The notes below the pieces were generated by a model. That model saw nothing but the letters and a program-made list of their open reading frames with translations. It made no database searches and was not told the origin of the DNA. From Psychrobacter sp. 28M-43 (GTDB lineage: Bacteria > Pseudomonadota > Gammaproteobacteria > Pseudomonadales > Moraxellaceae): DNA of 64,000 bases. The translations under genes and the position numbers were made by a program. The stretch is taken from assembly GCF_014770435.1 (NCBI RefSeq), contig NZ_CP061739.1, positions 2,108,001-2,172,000 of the forward strand, written 5' to 3'. Positions 55,265-64,000 of this stretch are shown here, in pieces (positions within the stretch are counted from its first letter, which is position 1; each line of letters starts with the position of its first letter).

Positions 55265-56719
55265 TTATACCGATGCTGTGTCTGCCCTATCTTCTTCACT
55301 AAATGTTTCATCATTCAAAACCGTTTTATGATTTAAGACGGCGGATGGCAGATCAGAAAAATGTAGCGTGTCGATATTGTTAGGCTTCACCGCAGTGACT
55401 TGTACCACACCGATCGTGCGCTCCAAAAAGCCACCTTCGCAATAGCAAAAGTAAAACTCCCATAGGCGGATAAAGGCATCGTCATAGCCAAGCGCTTGAA
55501 TCTCTGCACGCTGCGCCATAAACGTAGCACGCCAGTCACGTAGCGTATATGCATAATCAAAGCCATAATCATGCAATTGTTTGACGACCATATCGGTCTG
55601 CTCAGTGAATTGGGTCGTCAGCTCTTGGTTTGAAAGCAGACAACCACCTGGGAAAATATGTGTTTGGATAAAATCAACCGAGTCGATATAGTCTTGATAA
55701 TTCTGATCATTAAAAGTGATGGCCTGCAATACCATAAGGCCTGTCGGCTTGAGTAAGCTATTACATTTAGCAAAGAAAGTCGGTAAATACTCATGGCCCA
55801 CCGCTTCAATCATCTCGATACTAACTAGCTTGTCATATTGACCTGTTAGCTCGCGGTAATCTTGCTTGAGCAATGTGATTTTGTCAGACAATCCTGCCGC
55901 TTCGACTCTTCGTTGCGCCTCGTCATATTGCGCATCAGAGATAGTCGTGGTGGTCACATGGCAGCCGTAATGCTTGGCCGCAAAAATAGCAAAACCGCCC
56001 CACCCTGTACCGATTTCAATCACATTATCATTAGCACTAAGCTGTAAACGTTGACATATGAGAGATAGTTTGTGCTGCTGAGCATCACTAAGCGTCACAT
56101 CAGGCGTAGGATAGACTGCCGATGAGTACATCATCGTATCGTCCAAAAATCGCTCATACATGTCATTGCCCAAATCATAATGCGCTAGAATGTTGGATTT
56201 GGAGCCAGATTTGTCATTACTACGTAGCTGATGCTTCGCTTTTTCAAATGCTTTACTAATACCAGCAAAACGATTCTCTAGTTTATTAAGCACTGCTAAA
56301 TTGCGAGCTGCCAGGCGAATCAAACCTGTCAGATCATCCGTATCCCATTCACCATCGATATAACTGTCTGCTAGCGCGATAGAGCCGCCAAGTAATAGCT
56401 GGCGATAGACAGCGCTATCATGAATCTGTAGCGTCACATGTAGCGAATGGCGACCAACCGCCGAGCTACTAGCGTCATTGGTAGCCACTTTGCCAAAACT
56501 ACTTGTCTTAGATTCCTGCTCGTCAAATGTTTCAATCAGCGTGAGGCTACCAAACTGAACGTGCTGTAACGCACGAAAGATAAGCTTTCTCGCTAAGTTA
56601 TTCACACTATTGCTGACTGGCTGTAGTACAGCGCTTTCATTAACTACTTTGCTCACACGAGCAGTTAATTTTTCTAGTTTTGTGACTGGTGCTCGATCGG
56701 TCGGTCGTGCTGGCATCAT
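55265..56719 (-). CDS. Cyclopropane-fatty-acyl-phospholipid synthase family methyltransferase
   Basis: A 484-residue SAM-dependent enzyme acting on unsaturated acyl chains of membrane phospholipids. N-terminal lipid-binding part, conserved segment NILAHYDLGNDMYERFLD (176-193), SAM motif I VIEIGTGWGGFA (233-244) and SIEMIEAVGHEYLPTFF. It is longer than E. coli Cfa (382), mainly at the N-terminus. AAGGA precedes the ATG. The partners DUF1365, FAD oxidase and SDR upstream suggest a more complex lipid modification than a simple cyclopropane ring. Confidence 0.9.
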   Translation of the reverse strand: MMPARPTDRAPVTKLEKLTARVSKVVNESAVLQPVSNSVNNLARKLIFRALQHVQFGSLTLIETFDEQESKTSSFGKVATNDASSSAVGRHSLHVTLQIHDSAVYRQLLLGGSIALADSYIDGEWDTDDLTGLIRLAARNLAVLNKLENRFAGISKAFEKAKHQLRSNDKSGSKSNILAHYDLGNDMYERFLDDTMMYSSAVYPTPDVTLSDAQQHKLSLICQRLQLSANDNVIEIGTGWGGFAIFAAKHYGCHVTTTTISDAQYDEAQRRVEAAGLSDKITLLKQDYRELTGQYDKLVSIEMIEAVGHEYLPTFFAKCNSLLKPTGLMVLQAITFNDQNYQDYIDSVDFIQTHIFPGGCLLSNQELTTQFTEQTDMVVKQLHDYGFDYAYTLRDWRATFMAQRAEIQALGYDDAFIRLWEFYFCYCEGGFLERTIGVVQVTAVKPNNIDTLHFSDLPSAVLNHKTVLNDETFSEEDRADTASV

Positions 56720-56850
56720 GTATTTATCCTTGTTTAAATGCTTTGTTTTTTAGTGATTCATTTTTAGTATTACATTGACGAGATTTTTGGATTGTTGATA
56801 TTTGAAAATTGCTGTAACTACAGGGTATCTTTTTAAATATTACTTTACTG

Positions 56851-57861
56851 CTAACCGCCTTTCTGTTGACTGTCGGCCAATTTTTCATCGTAGTTGATAT
56901 ACGGCACTTTTTTTATCGCATAGAGCTTAAACGCGTGCCAATAAATACGGGTTAAGGAGGTCACATTCATCAGAGAGTTTTTTCGCAAGCTATAACGAAC
57001 AACACCTTCTGTCATCGGTACGCCTGATATCTTTATACCAGTTTTTAAAACTTCACCGCGCTCATCGCTGATATTGATAGCGATACGCACTTGTAAGCCA
57101 GTATTAGGCTGCTCATCTGTTTTAGTACCTTTTACCGTAACCTGCCAGCGGTAAAGCTGATCGATAGGGTTAAAAGGTGATACGTGAAAATCCTTGTCAT
57201 GACAGAACTCAGTATCCTCTCCTTCTAACAAAAACCCGTAGTAATGACGCTTGTCCCAAGGCGTATTAGACACTTCAGCCAGCAGATGAGTTGGCGTCTG
57301 CCGCGCATCAAACCCTAAGTAAAAATTGACTGGGCTAAAGTACATGCCTGCATTGCGGCAGACAAGTAACCCCAACATATCGCCTTCAGGTACGCTTCCT
57401 GCATGTTTTTCAAACGCTTGGATTAGGCGTTTTTTCAGTGCTTGAATAGACTGTACATTGTTATCAAGACTTTTATCATTGCTTAGGCTATTAGTACTCT
57501 GTAGGTCAGTATGCTGTAGATAGTCGTCAGGACAGAATCGTTGTAGCGCCTTTTTCTTTGCTGAAAATAGAGGCAGACCTTTTGCTATTAGCTTCTTCGG
57601 TAAAACTTTACGTAATGGTAACTTCCCTAAAACTTTACTTTCATCAAATGATGCCGTACTAATTTCAGGAAGTTCTTGCCCTGCCGCTAGCGCGCTAATA
57701 TTGACGCCCCAATAGCGATAAGGGTAAACAAATTTATTCACACTAGGTAGCAGCCGACTGTGCCATGTCGTACCCTCAAACAGCTGATGCGGCACTGCAT
57801 TGGTATCATAAGAAGACTCATGACTTGGCATAGCATTGGTATCTTGAGCGGACGTGGTCAT
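56851..57861 (-). CDS. DUF1365 protein in a lipid-modification cluster
   Basis: A 336-residue soluble protein of the DUF1365 family: HSRLLPSVNKFVYPYRYWGVNI near residue 35, VCRNAGMYFSPVNFYLGFD in the centre and CHDKDFHVSPFNPIDQLYRW after that. Activity unknown. The family is found between FAD oxidase and Cfa-type genes in many bacteria. It has 132 bp to the cfa-like gene and 85 bp from the FAD oxidase gene. Confidence 0.88.
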   Translation of the reverse strand: MTTSAQDTNAMPSHESSYDTNAVPHQLFEGTTWHSRLLPSVNKFVYPYRYWGVNISALAAGQELPEISTASFDESKVLGKLPLRKVLPKKLIAKGLPLFSAKKKALQRFCPDDYLQHTDLQSTNSLSNDKSLDNNVQSIQALKKRLIQAFEKHAGSVPEGDMLGLLVCRNAGMYFSPVNFYLGFDARQTPTHLLAEVSNTPWDKRHYYGFLLEGEDTEFCHDKDFHVSPFNPIDQLYRWQVTVKGTKTDEQPNTGLQVRIAINISDERGEVLKTGIKISGVPMTEGVVRYSLRKNSLMNVTSLTRIYWHAFKLYAIKKVPYINYDEKLADSQQKGG

Positions 57862-57945
57862 AAATAATCTCTTGTTTAACGGTGTACTTTTTATATGGCG
57901 AATCTTTCAAAACACTTAGAATACATAGCGGCATTAATCGTCATA

Positions 57946-59682
57946 TTATTTGGTTTTACGGCGACCGAATAAGCCACGTTTCTTATATTGGCTCGTATCA
58001 GCAGTTAAACTCTGCAAACGATTAGCATACTCGACCAGCTCCTGATTGGTCGTCGCTATGGTGACTTCGCGCTTGTTCAGTCTACGTAATTTGGTATCCG
58101 CTTTTATAGGCAAATCTTTATAACGAAACGACGTATGCGCGCTATCAGCATCAGGTAAATGAGCTGGATCAACTTCGTCTTTTATATCAATGTCAATACC
58201 AAGCGCCTGACAGACACGTAATCCACTGCGCACGCCATCTTCATGAAAACCATTAAACCAATAAGCCCCGCAGAAATGTGTGTGCGAACCGTTACCAGAG
58301 ATACTCGACCATTTAGTCTGCGCATCAATCATCGCAAGATCGAACACTGGATGACTATAATCGATGCTCTTAACTATCTGCTTATCATCGACGCTTTTAT
58401 TGTCTACAGCTGGGTTTAGGGTGACCAAATAATTGTGTTTTTTGGTCAAGCGTTGCAATATATTCATATGATAAGTCAGCACCGGCTTTGTAGGTATCTG
58501 TGCGTTTCCAGCAGCTTGCTCATCCTTAACACTGTCTGAAACTGTTTCATCTATTAAGTAATTCCAGCTTGCCCATGCCAGTGATTTCTTAGGTAAAACA
58601 CTGGTATCAGTGTGCAGTACAGCCGTGTTTCTGGTAAAGCGGAAATGACCTAATACTTCAGATTCATCGGTGCTGGCATCTTTCAAAATCTTTAGTGCGG
58701 TATCTGCATGACAAGCAAATATAACCTCATCGAATACAAGATTTTCGCTACGATTGTCAGCGTTACCTTTATCCTGCACTGTCAAAGCAGCCTGTACTGT
58801 TAAAGTCACTTGCTCGCCATCACGAACTACAGACTGTACTGGACTATTGACCCGTATCTTGCCACCCGCTTTGATAAAGCGTGGAATCAATTTATTGACA
58901 TACTGTTTTGAACCGCCTTTTATCGTAAACCACTGCGGACGATTGACCACGTCGAGCAAACCATGGTTGTCAAAGAACTGTGCAAAAAACACCAAAGGAA
59001 ATTCTTGCACTTCATCTAGACTAGTTGACCAAATGGCCGAGACCATCGGCAATAGGTAGTTATCGGTAAATAGCTGACCGTATTTCTTTTGTGCCAAATA
59101 ACCACCGAGCGTTTGTTCTGCAAAGCTACTGACATCTTGTCCTTGGGCACGCGCGCTATCATAATCTTGGCGTAGCTGTTTGATATGCTTATTAAACTGC
59201 AAAATATCTTTGATAAATTGCCAGAACTTTGGATTAAGTACATTTTTACGTTGTGACAATAAAGTGTTGAGCGTATGACCATTGTATTCAAAATGACGTA
59301 CGGTATTTTTGACAGAAAAGCTCATGTCTGTTGCCTGAAACGGCACCTGCAACTCATGAAGCAAACGAAAGAAGTTCGGGTATGTGCGCTCATTAAAAAC
59401 AATAAACCCTGTATCTATCGCACTACTCTCTACATTGCTACTCTTTGCTTTTTTACCGTCTTGTAGTGCCACATCAATCGTATTTACATGCCCGCCGATA
59501 TAATCATTGGCTTCAAATACCGTCACATCATGTTGCGTACCTAGATAATGGGCGCATGTCAGTCCTGATACACCTGAGCCGATGATAGCAATACGTTTTG
59601 GGGTAGTCTGATGGTCAGAATCTGTTGCAGCATCGGTAGTATTTTTTTGATTACTTGCACGCTTGAAACGAGTAAACGGCAT
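57946..59682 (-). CDS. FAD-dependent amine-oxidase-like oxidoreductase (lipid cluster)
   Basis: A 578-residue flavoprotein. The FAD site is RIAIIGSGVSGLTCAHYLG (30-48, with G35, G37, G40) and EANDYIGGHVNTID. Further blocks: SAIWSTSLDEVQEFP and VIFACHADTALKIL. It belongs to the NAD(P)/FAD amine oxidase-like group found with Cfa and DUF1365. In the Rhodobacter furan fatty acid pathway, a desaturation of the methylated chain is catalysed by a related cluster enzyme as far as I recall, so an acyl-chain oxidase role is a reasonable inference. The N-terminus has about 28 extra residues. Confidence 0.85.
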   Translation of the reverse strand: MPFTRFKRASNQKNTTDAATDSDHQTTPKRIAIIGSGVSGLTCAHYLGTQHDVTVFEANDYIGGHVNTIDVALQDGKKAKSSNVESSAIDTGFIVFNERTYPNFFRLLHELQVPFQATDMSFSVKNTVRHFEYNGHTLNTLLSQRKNVLNPKFWQFIKDILQFNKHIKQLRQDYDSARAQGQDVSSFAEQTLGGYLAQKKYGQLFTDNYLLPMVSAIWSTSLDEVQEFPLVFFAQFFDNHGLLDVVNRPQWFTIKGGSKQYVNKLIPRFIKAGGKIRVNSPVQSVVRDGEQVTLTVQAALTVQDKGNADNRSENLVFDEVIFACHADTALKILKDASTDESEVLGHFRFTRNTAVLHTDTSVLPKKSLAWASWNYLIDETVSDSVKDEQAAGNAQIPTKPVLTYHMNILQRLTKKHNYLVTLNPAVDNKSVDDKQIVKSIDYSHPVFDLAMIDAQTKWSSISGNGSHTHFCGAYWFNGFHEDGVRSGLRVCQALGIDIDIKDEVDPAHLPDADSAHTSFRYKDLPIKADTKLRRLNKREVTIATTNQELVEYANRLQSLTADTSQYKKRGLFGRRKTK

Positions 59683-59760
59683 AAAAGCATTCCCTTCTGT
59701 ATTTTTCTGTCGATATGATGGCTAAGAGTTCTATTAGCTAAGATCTCTATTAATGGTAGA

Positions 59761-60498
59761 TTATTTTTTATTAAGTTTTTCACTAACTTGCTGCCAGACC
59801 AAATCAGGCAATGTTCCTAATGCTTTTAATGGCATGGTTAGTTTTTTCGGAAATTCAATCACATCATGCCCGCTTTCGATACCATCGCGTATGGCTTGGC
59901 TAGCTTGGGCTGGCGTCTGGATAAATGGCATTGGAAAGTCATTCTGTTTGGTCATCGGTGTCTCAACAAAACCAGGCACGACTAAGCTGACTGACACACC
60001 ATGCGGAGCAAGGCTAATCTGTAGGGTCTTCATTAGATAATGGATAGCAGCTTTTGAGCTACCATAGGCTTCAGCGCGCGCAAAAGGCACATAAGCAGAC
60101 GCTGAACCGATACCGACCAAGCGACCTTTTGAAGCGATTAGCTTTGGCAGCACCCCTTCGATCGCATGCGACAACGTACCCATATTTACCGACATGACTT
60201 TCATAAACACACTGCTATCAAAGTTCGGCATATCTAAGTACTCGCACATGCCAGCACCGCAAATTGCTAGATCGACATTGTCGATTTTTTCAAAAGCTTC
60301 GATGACCTTTTCTCGATCCATGAGGTCTAAATCAATCGTTTCTGCGCCTAACGCCTGAAGTTCAGACAACGCTTCGTCGTCACGGCCAACTGCATATACA
60401 TGATGATCCGCTAGCAGATAGTCTTTTACCAGCTGCTTACCAATGCCTGACGTCGCCCCAGTAATGAGAATATGTAATTTTTCAGTAGAGTCTGTCAT
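59761..60498 (-). CDS. Short-chain dehydrogenase/reductase (lipid cluster)
   Basis: A 245-residue classical SDR. Cofactor motif GATSGIGK (14-21), LAICGAGMCEY (the NAG-like region), and active site S134, Y145, K149 (AYGSSKAA). The preference for NADPH is suggested by VGRDDEAL after beta-strand 2, but it is not certain. It is the first gene of the minus-strand cluster with FAD oxidase, DUF1365 and cfa-like genes. The substrate is unknown. AAGGA precedes the ATG. Confidence 0.9.
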   Translation of the reverse strand: MTDSTEKLHILITGATSGIGKQLVKDYLLADHHVYAVGRDDEALSELQALGAETIDLDLMDREKVIEAFEKIDNVDLAICGAGMCEYLDMPNFDSSVFMKVMSVNMGTLSHAIEGVLPKLIASKGRLVGIGSASAYVPFARAEAYGSSKAAIHYLMKTLQISLAPHGVSVSLVVPGFVETPMTKQNDFPMPFIQTPAQASQAIRDGIESGHDVIEFPKKLTMPLKALGTLPDLVWQQVSEKLNKK

Positions 60499-61040
60499 CG
60501 TAAATATCCTTTTTGAGTATTCTTATCTTTTTAAGTATTTTCATAATATGGAATTAATGGGCTTAAACTGATTGCTTAACGAAAATTTAGATTTTTAATA
60601 ACAGCTAGCTATTATCATTATTCTTCGCAGATATCATTGGGCGCATTTCATTAAGCTATAAGCCATTTTATTTAACAAATCTAAATAATTATAGTGGTTG
60701 GCTACAGGCTTATTGTTGTGTCTTCGCAATCGTCTGGGCTCAAACTTAATATAAGCGTGTTGTTTGCCGTTTTCACAAGGATGCTGCTATCACAAGCAAC
60801 GACACAATATTCTGTTACTAGCGTCATAAGACAGCTCAATATCAGCATGCTACAATGCAAAAATTAGCAATCGCGTCGTTTGCCAAGGTATCATCTATAA
60901 TCGAATGACCGCCATATCACGGTAAGATGACGCTATCTTTTTTCAAACTGCATGACATCTTGTCCTGATAGCAATGAAAACGTTATATAATTAATATCAG
61001 ATTTTCACCAACCCCACCCTCATATAAAAAAGGATCTCTC
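60499..61040. other. Divergent intergenic region SDR / aspC (542 bp)
   Basis: Contains the putative aspC promoter and room for the promoter of the lipid cluster. No ORF beyond about 20 codons has a ribosome site, and no RNA gene is recognised. Confidence 0.4.
60960..60989 (+). promoter_or_regulatory. Possible aspC promoter
   Basis: TTGTCC (60960-60965) and TATATA (60984-60989) are 18 bp apart, about 50 bp before the ATG. Confidence 0.4.
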
Positions 61041-62243
61041 ATGAGCGAGTTGCAACTGTCTGACCGCGTCAACAACATCAAACCATCACCTACGCTAGCG
61101 ATTACCAATAAAGCCAAAGAGCTAAAAGCAGCTGGTAAAGATATTATCGGTTTGGGCGCTGGTGAACCTGATTTTGATACCCCTGAACACATCAAAAAAG
61201 CAGCAATCGATGCAATCAATGATGGTTTTACGAAATATACGGCTGTCGATGGTACGCCAGAGCTAAAAACAGCCATCATCGAGAAATTCAAGCGCGACAA
61301 CGATATCAGCTACGAGCCAAACGAAATCCTAGTATCGGTCGGTGGTAAGCAGTCATTCTTTAACCTTGCTCAAGCATTTATCAATCCTGGCGACGAAGTC
61401 ATCATCCCAGCACCATATTGGGTCAGCTATCCTGACATGGTTATCATCGCAGAAGGCGTGCCAGTCATCGTCAAATGCCCAGCTGAGCAAGACTTCAAAA
61501 TCACTCCTGAGCAGTTAGAAGAAGCGATCACTGACAAGACTAAACTATTGGTATTAAACAGCCCATCTAACCCGACTGGTATGATTTATACATTAGATGA
61601 GCTAAAGGCCATCGCTGAAGTATTGAAAAAGCATCCACAAGTCTATGTAGCTTCAGACGATATGTACGAGCACATTCGCTGGACAGGCGATAAGTTCTAC
61701 AATATCTTAAACGCAGCACCTGAGCTAAAAGATCGCGCCATCATCTTGAACGGTGTGTCTAAAGCGTATGCGATGACTGGCTGGCGTATCGGCTATGCGG
61801 GTGGCCCTGCTAAGCTAATCGGCGCGATGAAAAAGGTACAGTCACAGTCTACTTCATGCCCAACATCAATCAGCCAAGTGGCAGCGGAAGTCGCTATCAG
61901 TGGTGATCAGAGCGTACTAGAGCCGATGGTAGCCGCCTTTGAGAAGCGCTGTGACCTAGTCGTAGATGGTCTAAATGCCATCAAAGGCATTACTTGCCTA
62001 CGTCCTGATGGCGCATTTTATGTCTATCCAAATATCGTACAGCTAATCAAAGCGGCTGGCCTGTCGTCATGTACTGAATTCTCAGCATGGTTATTGGACA
62101 AAGTAGGCGTAGCAGTCGTACCTGGTGATGCGTTCGGTCTTGGCGGCTATATGCGTATCTCGTACGCTACTGATGAGGCAACGCTAAAAGACGCCCTATC
62201 GCGTATCGAAAAAGCAGTGGCTGACTTAGACGTTGCTGAATAA
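61041..62243 (+). CDS. aspC: Aspartate aminotransferase (class I, bacterial Ib type)
   Basis: A 400-residue PLP enzyme that transfers the amino group between aspartate and 2-oxoglutarate. Landmarks: IGLGAGEPDFDTPEHIK, VLNSPSNPTGMIY, the PLP lysine in NGVSKAYAMTGWRIGYAGG and a terminal GGYMRISYATDE with the substrate arginine. The length and these motifs fit the 1-gamma/Ib family. AAAGGA precedes the ATG. A terminator follows. Confidence 0.93.
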   Translation: MSELQLSDRVNNIKPSPTLAITNKAKELKAAGKDIIGLGAGEPDFDTPEHIKKAAIDAINDGFTKYTAVDGTPELKTAIIEKFKRDNDISYEPNEILVSVGGKQSFFNLAQAFINPGDEVIIPAPYWVSYPDMVIIAEGVPVIVKCPAEQDFKITPEQLEEAITDKTKLLVLNSPSNPTGMIYTLDELKAIAEVLKKHPQVYVASDDMYEHIRWTGDKFYNILNAAPELKDRAIILNGVSKAYAMTGWRIGYAGGPAKLIGAMKKVQSQSTSCPTSISQVAAEVAISGDQSVLEPMVAAFEKRCDLVVDGLNAIKGITCLRPDGAFYVYPNIVQLIKAAGLSSCTEFSAWLLDKVGVAVVPGDAFGLGGYMRISYATDEATLKDALSRIEKAVADLDVAE

Positions 62244-62280
62244 ATCGTAAAGAGCAATCAGTCTTACCGCTGTTCATAAA

Positions 62281-62316
62281 AAAGACGCCCTATACATTCT
62301 ATAGGGCGTCTTTTTT
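62281..62316 (+). terminator. Terminator of aspC
   Basis: A perfect 13-bp stem (62281-62293 with 62301-62313) AAAGACGCCCTAT, 7-nt loop and T run. Confidence 0.9.
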
Positions 62317-62399
62317 TACGCGAGTCTTGGGCATAACTAGGAAAAACACGCTATCTCGTCATTAAAATGATAATTTTTACTAATTATGCAAAAAAAGGC

Positions 62400-62427
62400 T
62401 TGACGTATTTTTTAACTTTGCTAGAAT
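62400..62427 (+). promoter_or_regulatory. Promoter of tRNA-Asn
   Basis: TTGACG (62400-62405) and TAGAAT (62422-62427) with a 16-bp spacer, followed by a GC-rich stretch (ACGCCCCA) typical of stringently controlled stable-RNA promoters. It lies about 70 bp upstream of the mature tRNA end. Confidence 0.7.
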
Positions 62428-62499
62428 ACGCCCCACTTAGCAAGAACTCGTTAGAGACTTCTAAGGCTCGTTGTAAGCGATTAAACACTTACAGCCTAT

Positions 62500-62575
62500 T
62501 CTCCAATAGCTCAGTTGGTAGAGCAACGGACTGTTAATCCGTGTGTCCCTGGTTCGAGCCCAGGTTGGAGAGCCA
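62500..62575 (+). tRNA. tRNA-Asn (anticodon GTT)
   Basis: A 76-nt cloverleaf. Acceptor arms TCTCCAA (62500-62506) and TTGGAGA (62565-62571) pair fully, discriminator G, encoded CCA at 62573-62575. D loop AGCTCAGTTGGTAGAGC, anticodon GTT at 62533-62535 in the loop CTGTTAATC and the T loop GGTTCGAGCC are all standard. Confidence 0.97.
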
Positions 62576-62628
62576 CATTTTAGTAGTAAATTTCTTGAGT
62601 CAACTTTGATTCAATTATGGCATTTGCC

Positions 62629-62660
62629 AAAACCCTCATCAATTTGGTGAGGGTTTTTTT
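62629..62660 (+). terminator. Terminator of tRNA-Asn
   Basis: A perfect 10-bp stem AAAACCCTCA (62629-62638 with 62648-62657) and T run, 54 bp after the tRNA. Confidence 0.85.
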
Positions 62661-62674
62661 ATGCGTATCATTTA

Positions 62675-62938
62675 GGGTCTGTTGAACATTCAAATATGGT
62701 ACTGGCAGTGACTATGTTTTAGACAATACACAGTGAAATTTTTGACGCCTAGTCGTTCTAGGTTAGACAATTTCGCCATGTATTGGCAAAAAATAGCCCT
62801 GCCCTGAAAGGCTGATCTAAAACCACCTTAAACGTTATTGCAAGCCTAGTTAAGGTCTCGACATTATCGTCGGTTTACGCCTAGTTTGATGCGATTTTAG
62901 CGATTAGCATTCCTAATATTTGAATGTTCAACAGACCC
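62675..62938. mobile_element. MITE-like non-coding element with 23-bp terminal inverted repeats
   Basis: Perfect 23-bp terminal inverted repeats (62675-62697 and 62916-62938, starting GGGTCTGTTGAACATTC) bound a 264-bp element with no ORF. A TA dinucleotide flanks both sides, as for TA-targeting transposases (for example IS630-type), but because TA is a palindrome it could equally be part of the repeat. An internal CCTAG-tcgtt-CTAGG hairpin lies near 62742-62760. No transposase is in the window, so it would need one elsewhere. Confidence 0.8.
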
Positions 62939-63072
62939 TAATATTGGTTATCTATTTTGCCATTTTGATAAGCGCTAATCACTACTTTATCTCATACTTG
63001 ATTACGACAATGATATTTAAAAATGAATATCATTGTCGCGATCGGATATTACTATAGTAAGTTTTTCATCAG

Positions 63073-64000
63073 TTAACTTGGCAATAGTGGTAGCCAGAAT
63101 ACCAATGCTAACAATGTCACTAACAACACAGGCGGCGTGATCAGTAGACCAATCTTTATGTACTGTCCCCAGCTAATTTTGTAGTTCTTCTCTGCCAACA
63201 CATGTAGCCATAGTAAAGTAGCTAGACTACCAATCGGCGTAAATTTAGGTCCCAAATCATTACCAATGACATTGGCATAAATCATTAGCTCTCGTGTTGT
63301 TGCAGGCACTTGTGCTTGGTCAATCGCAAGCGCGCCGACTAGGGTTGCTGGCATATTATTCATAACAGAAGCAACTATGGCGGACAAGAACCCAGTTCCA
63401 ACGGTAGCAATCACTGCGCCTTGTTGTCCCAACCAGTTGAGTACTTGCGCCCCATAGGCAGTAAGTCCTGCATTACCCAAACCATATACCACCAAGTACA
63501 TACCGATTGAAAATAGTACGATTTGCCAAGGCGCTTTACGTACTACATCGCTCACCGAGACCACCGCACCACGCCCGCCTTGCCATATGCGACCAGCGAT
63601 TGCCATTAGTGCAACAGCAGCGATACCTGTGACCAGTGAAATAGGCAGCCCCAACGGCTCTGTTGCAAAATAGGCGACCAGTAGCAAACCTAATAGTGGA
63701 AAAGCAGCTCGAAAGACCAATGGATCGGTAATAGCAGACTCTGGAGCGCTGAGTTCGCTAGTCGAGTAGGTTTTTGGAATATGATGCGCATAGATAACCC
63801 ACAACACCAGTAGCGTCGCTAAGACAGACACCATATTGACTGGTACCATCACCGCCGCATAACGACCGAAACCAATATCAAAATAATTGGCACTGACGAT
63901 ATTGACTAAATTTGAGGTGACCAACGGCAGACTTGCCGTATCAGCAATAAAACCAGTCGCTATAATAAATGCTAAAGCTGATGGTGGCGAAAATTTCAGA
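63073..64000 (-). CDS. arsB: Arsenical efflux pump membrane protein ArsB (cut by window edge)
   Basis: The reading frame is open to the right edge (about 309 residues of an expected 430), so the N-terminus is missing. The upstream sequence reads FIIATGFIADTASLPLVTSNLVNIV, a classic ArsB signature seen here across 63900-63990. Further blocks: ASVMNNMPATLVGALAI and YANVIGNDLGPKFTPIGSLATLLWLH. It has about ten helices in the visible part. ArsB exports arsenite and antimonite from the cytosol. Its operon partners (arsR, arsC) would lie outside the window. Confidence 0.93.
   Translation of the reverse strand, partial: LKFSPPSALAFIIATGFIADTASLPLVTSNLVNIVSANYFDIGFGRYAAVMVPVNMVSVLATLLVLWVIYAHHIPKTYSTSELSAPESAITDPLVFRAAFPLLGLLLVAYFATEPLGLPISLVTGIAAVALMAIAGRIWQGGRGAVVSVSDVVRKAPWQIVLFSIGMYLVVYGLGNAGLTAYGAQVLNWLGQQGAVIATVGTGFLSAIVASVMNNMPATLVGALAIDQAQVPATTRELMIYANVIGNDLGPKFTPIGSLATLLWLHVLAEKNYKISWGQYIKIGLLITPPVLLVTLLALVFWLPLLPS

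Noticed and set aside
60855..60908. 17-codon ORF upstream of aspC
   Set aside because: No ribosome site and no sign of an attenuator or leader peptide.
62675..62938. Complete insertion sequence
   Set aside because: Only 264 bp with no transposase reading frame on either strand.

Overview
This 64 kb window looks like chromosome of a gammaproteobacterium of the Moraxellaceae, most likely Psychrobacter. The evidence is the moderately AT-rich DNA, the housekeeping set (acnB, lipA, dapD, queE, recJ, uvrB, aspC, tRNA-Asn) and the style of the accessory genes. The genus is inferred from protein character, not from a search. No phage, integrase, transposase gene, rRNA or CRISPR array is visible. One short non-coding mobile element (MITE-like) lies near the right end.

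Bases 1-16400 hold an extended tellurium-resistance-type (Ter) stress region. It contains a partial TerD at the left edge, a DUF475/TerC-like membrane protein, glutaminase, two TerD paralogues around an AIM24-like protein, a two-domain TerA-like protein and an ATP-grasp enzyme. A MHYT membrane sensor and a V4R-like cysteine protein follow. An operon then encodes a TerD-trypsin fusion, a PRTase-TRSP protein, a HAD hydrolase, a PRTase-PELOTA protein and a CitE-like C-C lyase. Comparative genomics has predicted that this ATP-grasp/PRTase/HAD/lyase set makes a nucleoside-like metabolite linked to Ter proteins. As far as I know the chemistry is unproven. This is the best candidate for a little-described system in the window.

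Bases 16500-28300 are mostly metabolism and transport: an alpha/beta hydrolase, an enoyl-CoA hydratase-family enzyme, a PACE efflux pump, DUF805, aconitase B, a carboxymuconolactone decarboxylase-like protein, lipoyl synthase, and a TAXI-DUF1850-fused TRAP transporter operon whose genes overlap. MTA phosphorylase follows.

Bases 29700-35800 carry a minus-strand arsenosugar-type cluster: an FAD oxidoreductase, radical-SAM ArsS, a DUF547 protein, two glycosyltransferases and the methyltransferase ArsM. An ArsB arsenite pump runs off the right edge, so the strain probably both exports and methylates arsenic.

Bases 36100-50500 are mainly core genes (dapD, queE, tandem TRIC channels, recJ, a HisC-like aminotransferase, uvrB, dps) with a few small uncharacterised proteins. 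Bases 50500-60500 hold a CDF metal transporter, a thioesterase, DUF2177, a divergent LysR/MFS pair, and a four-gene minus-strand lipid-modification cluster (SDR, FAD oxidase, DUF1365, cyclopropane/methyl fatty acid synthase). The right end has aspartate aminotransferase, tRNA-Asn, the MITE-like element and partial arsB.
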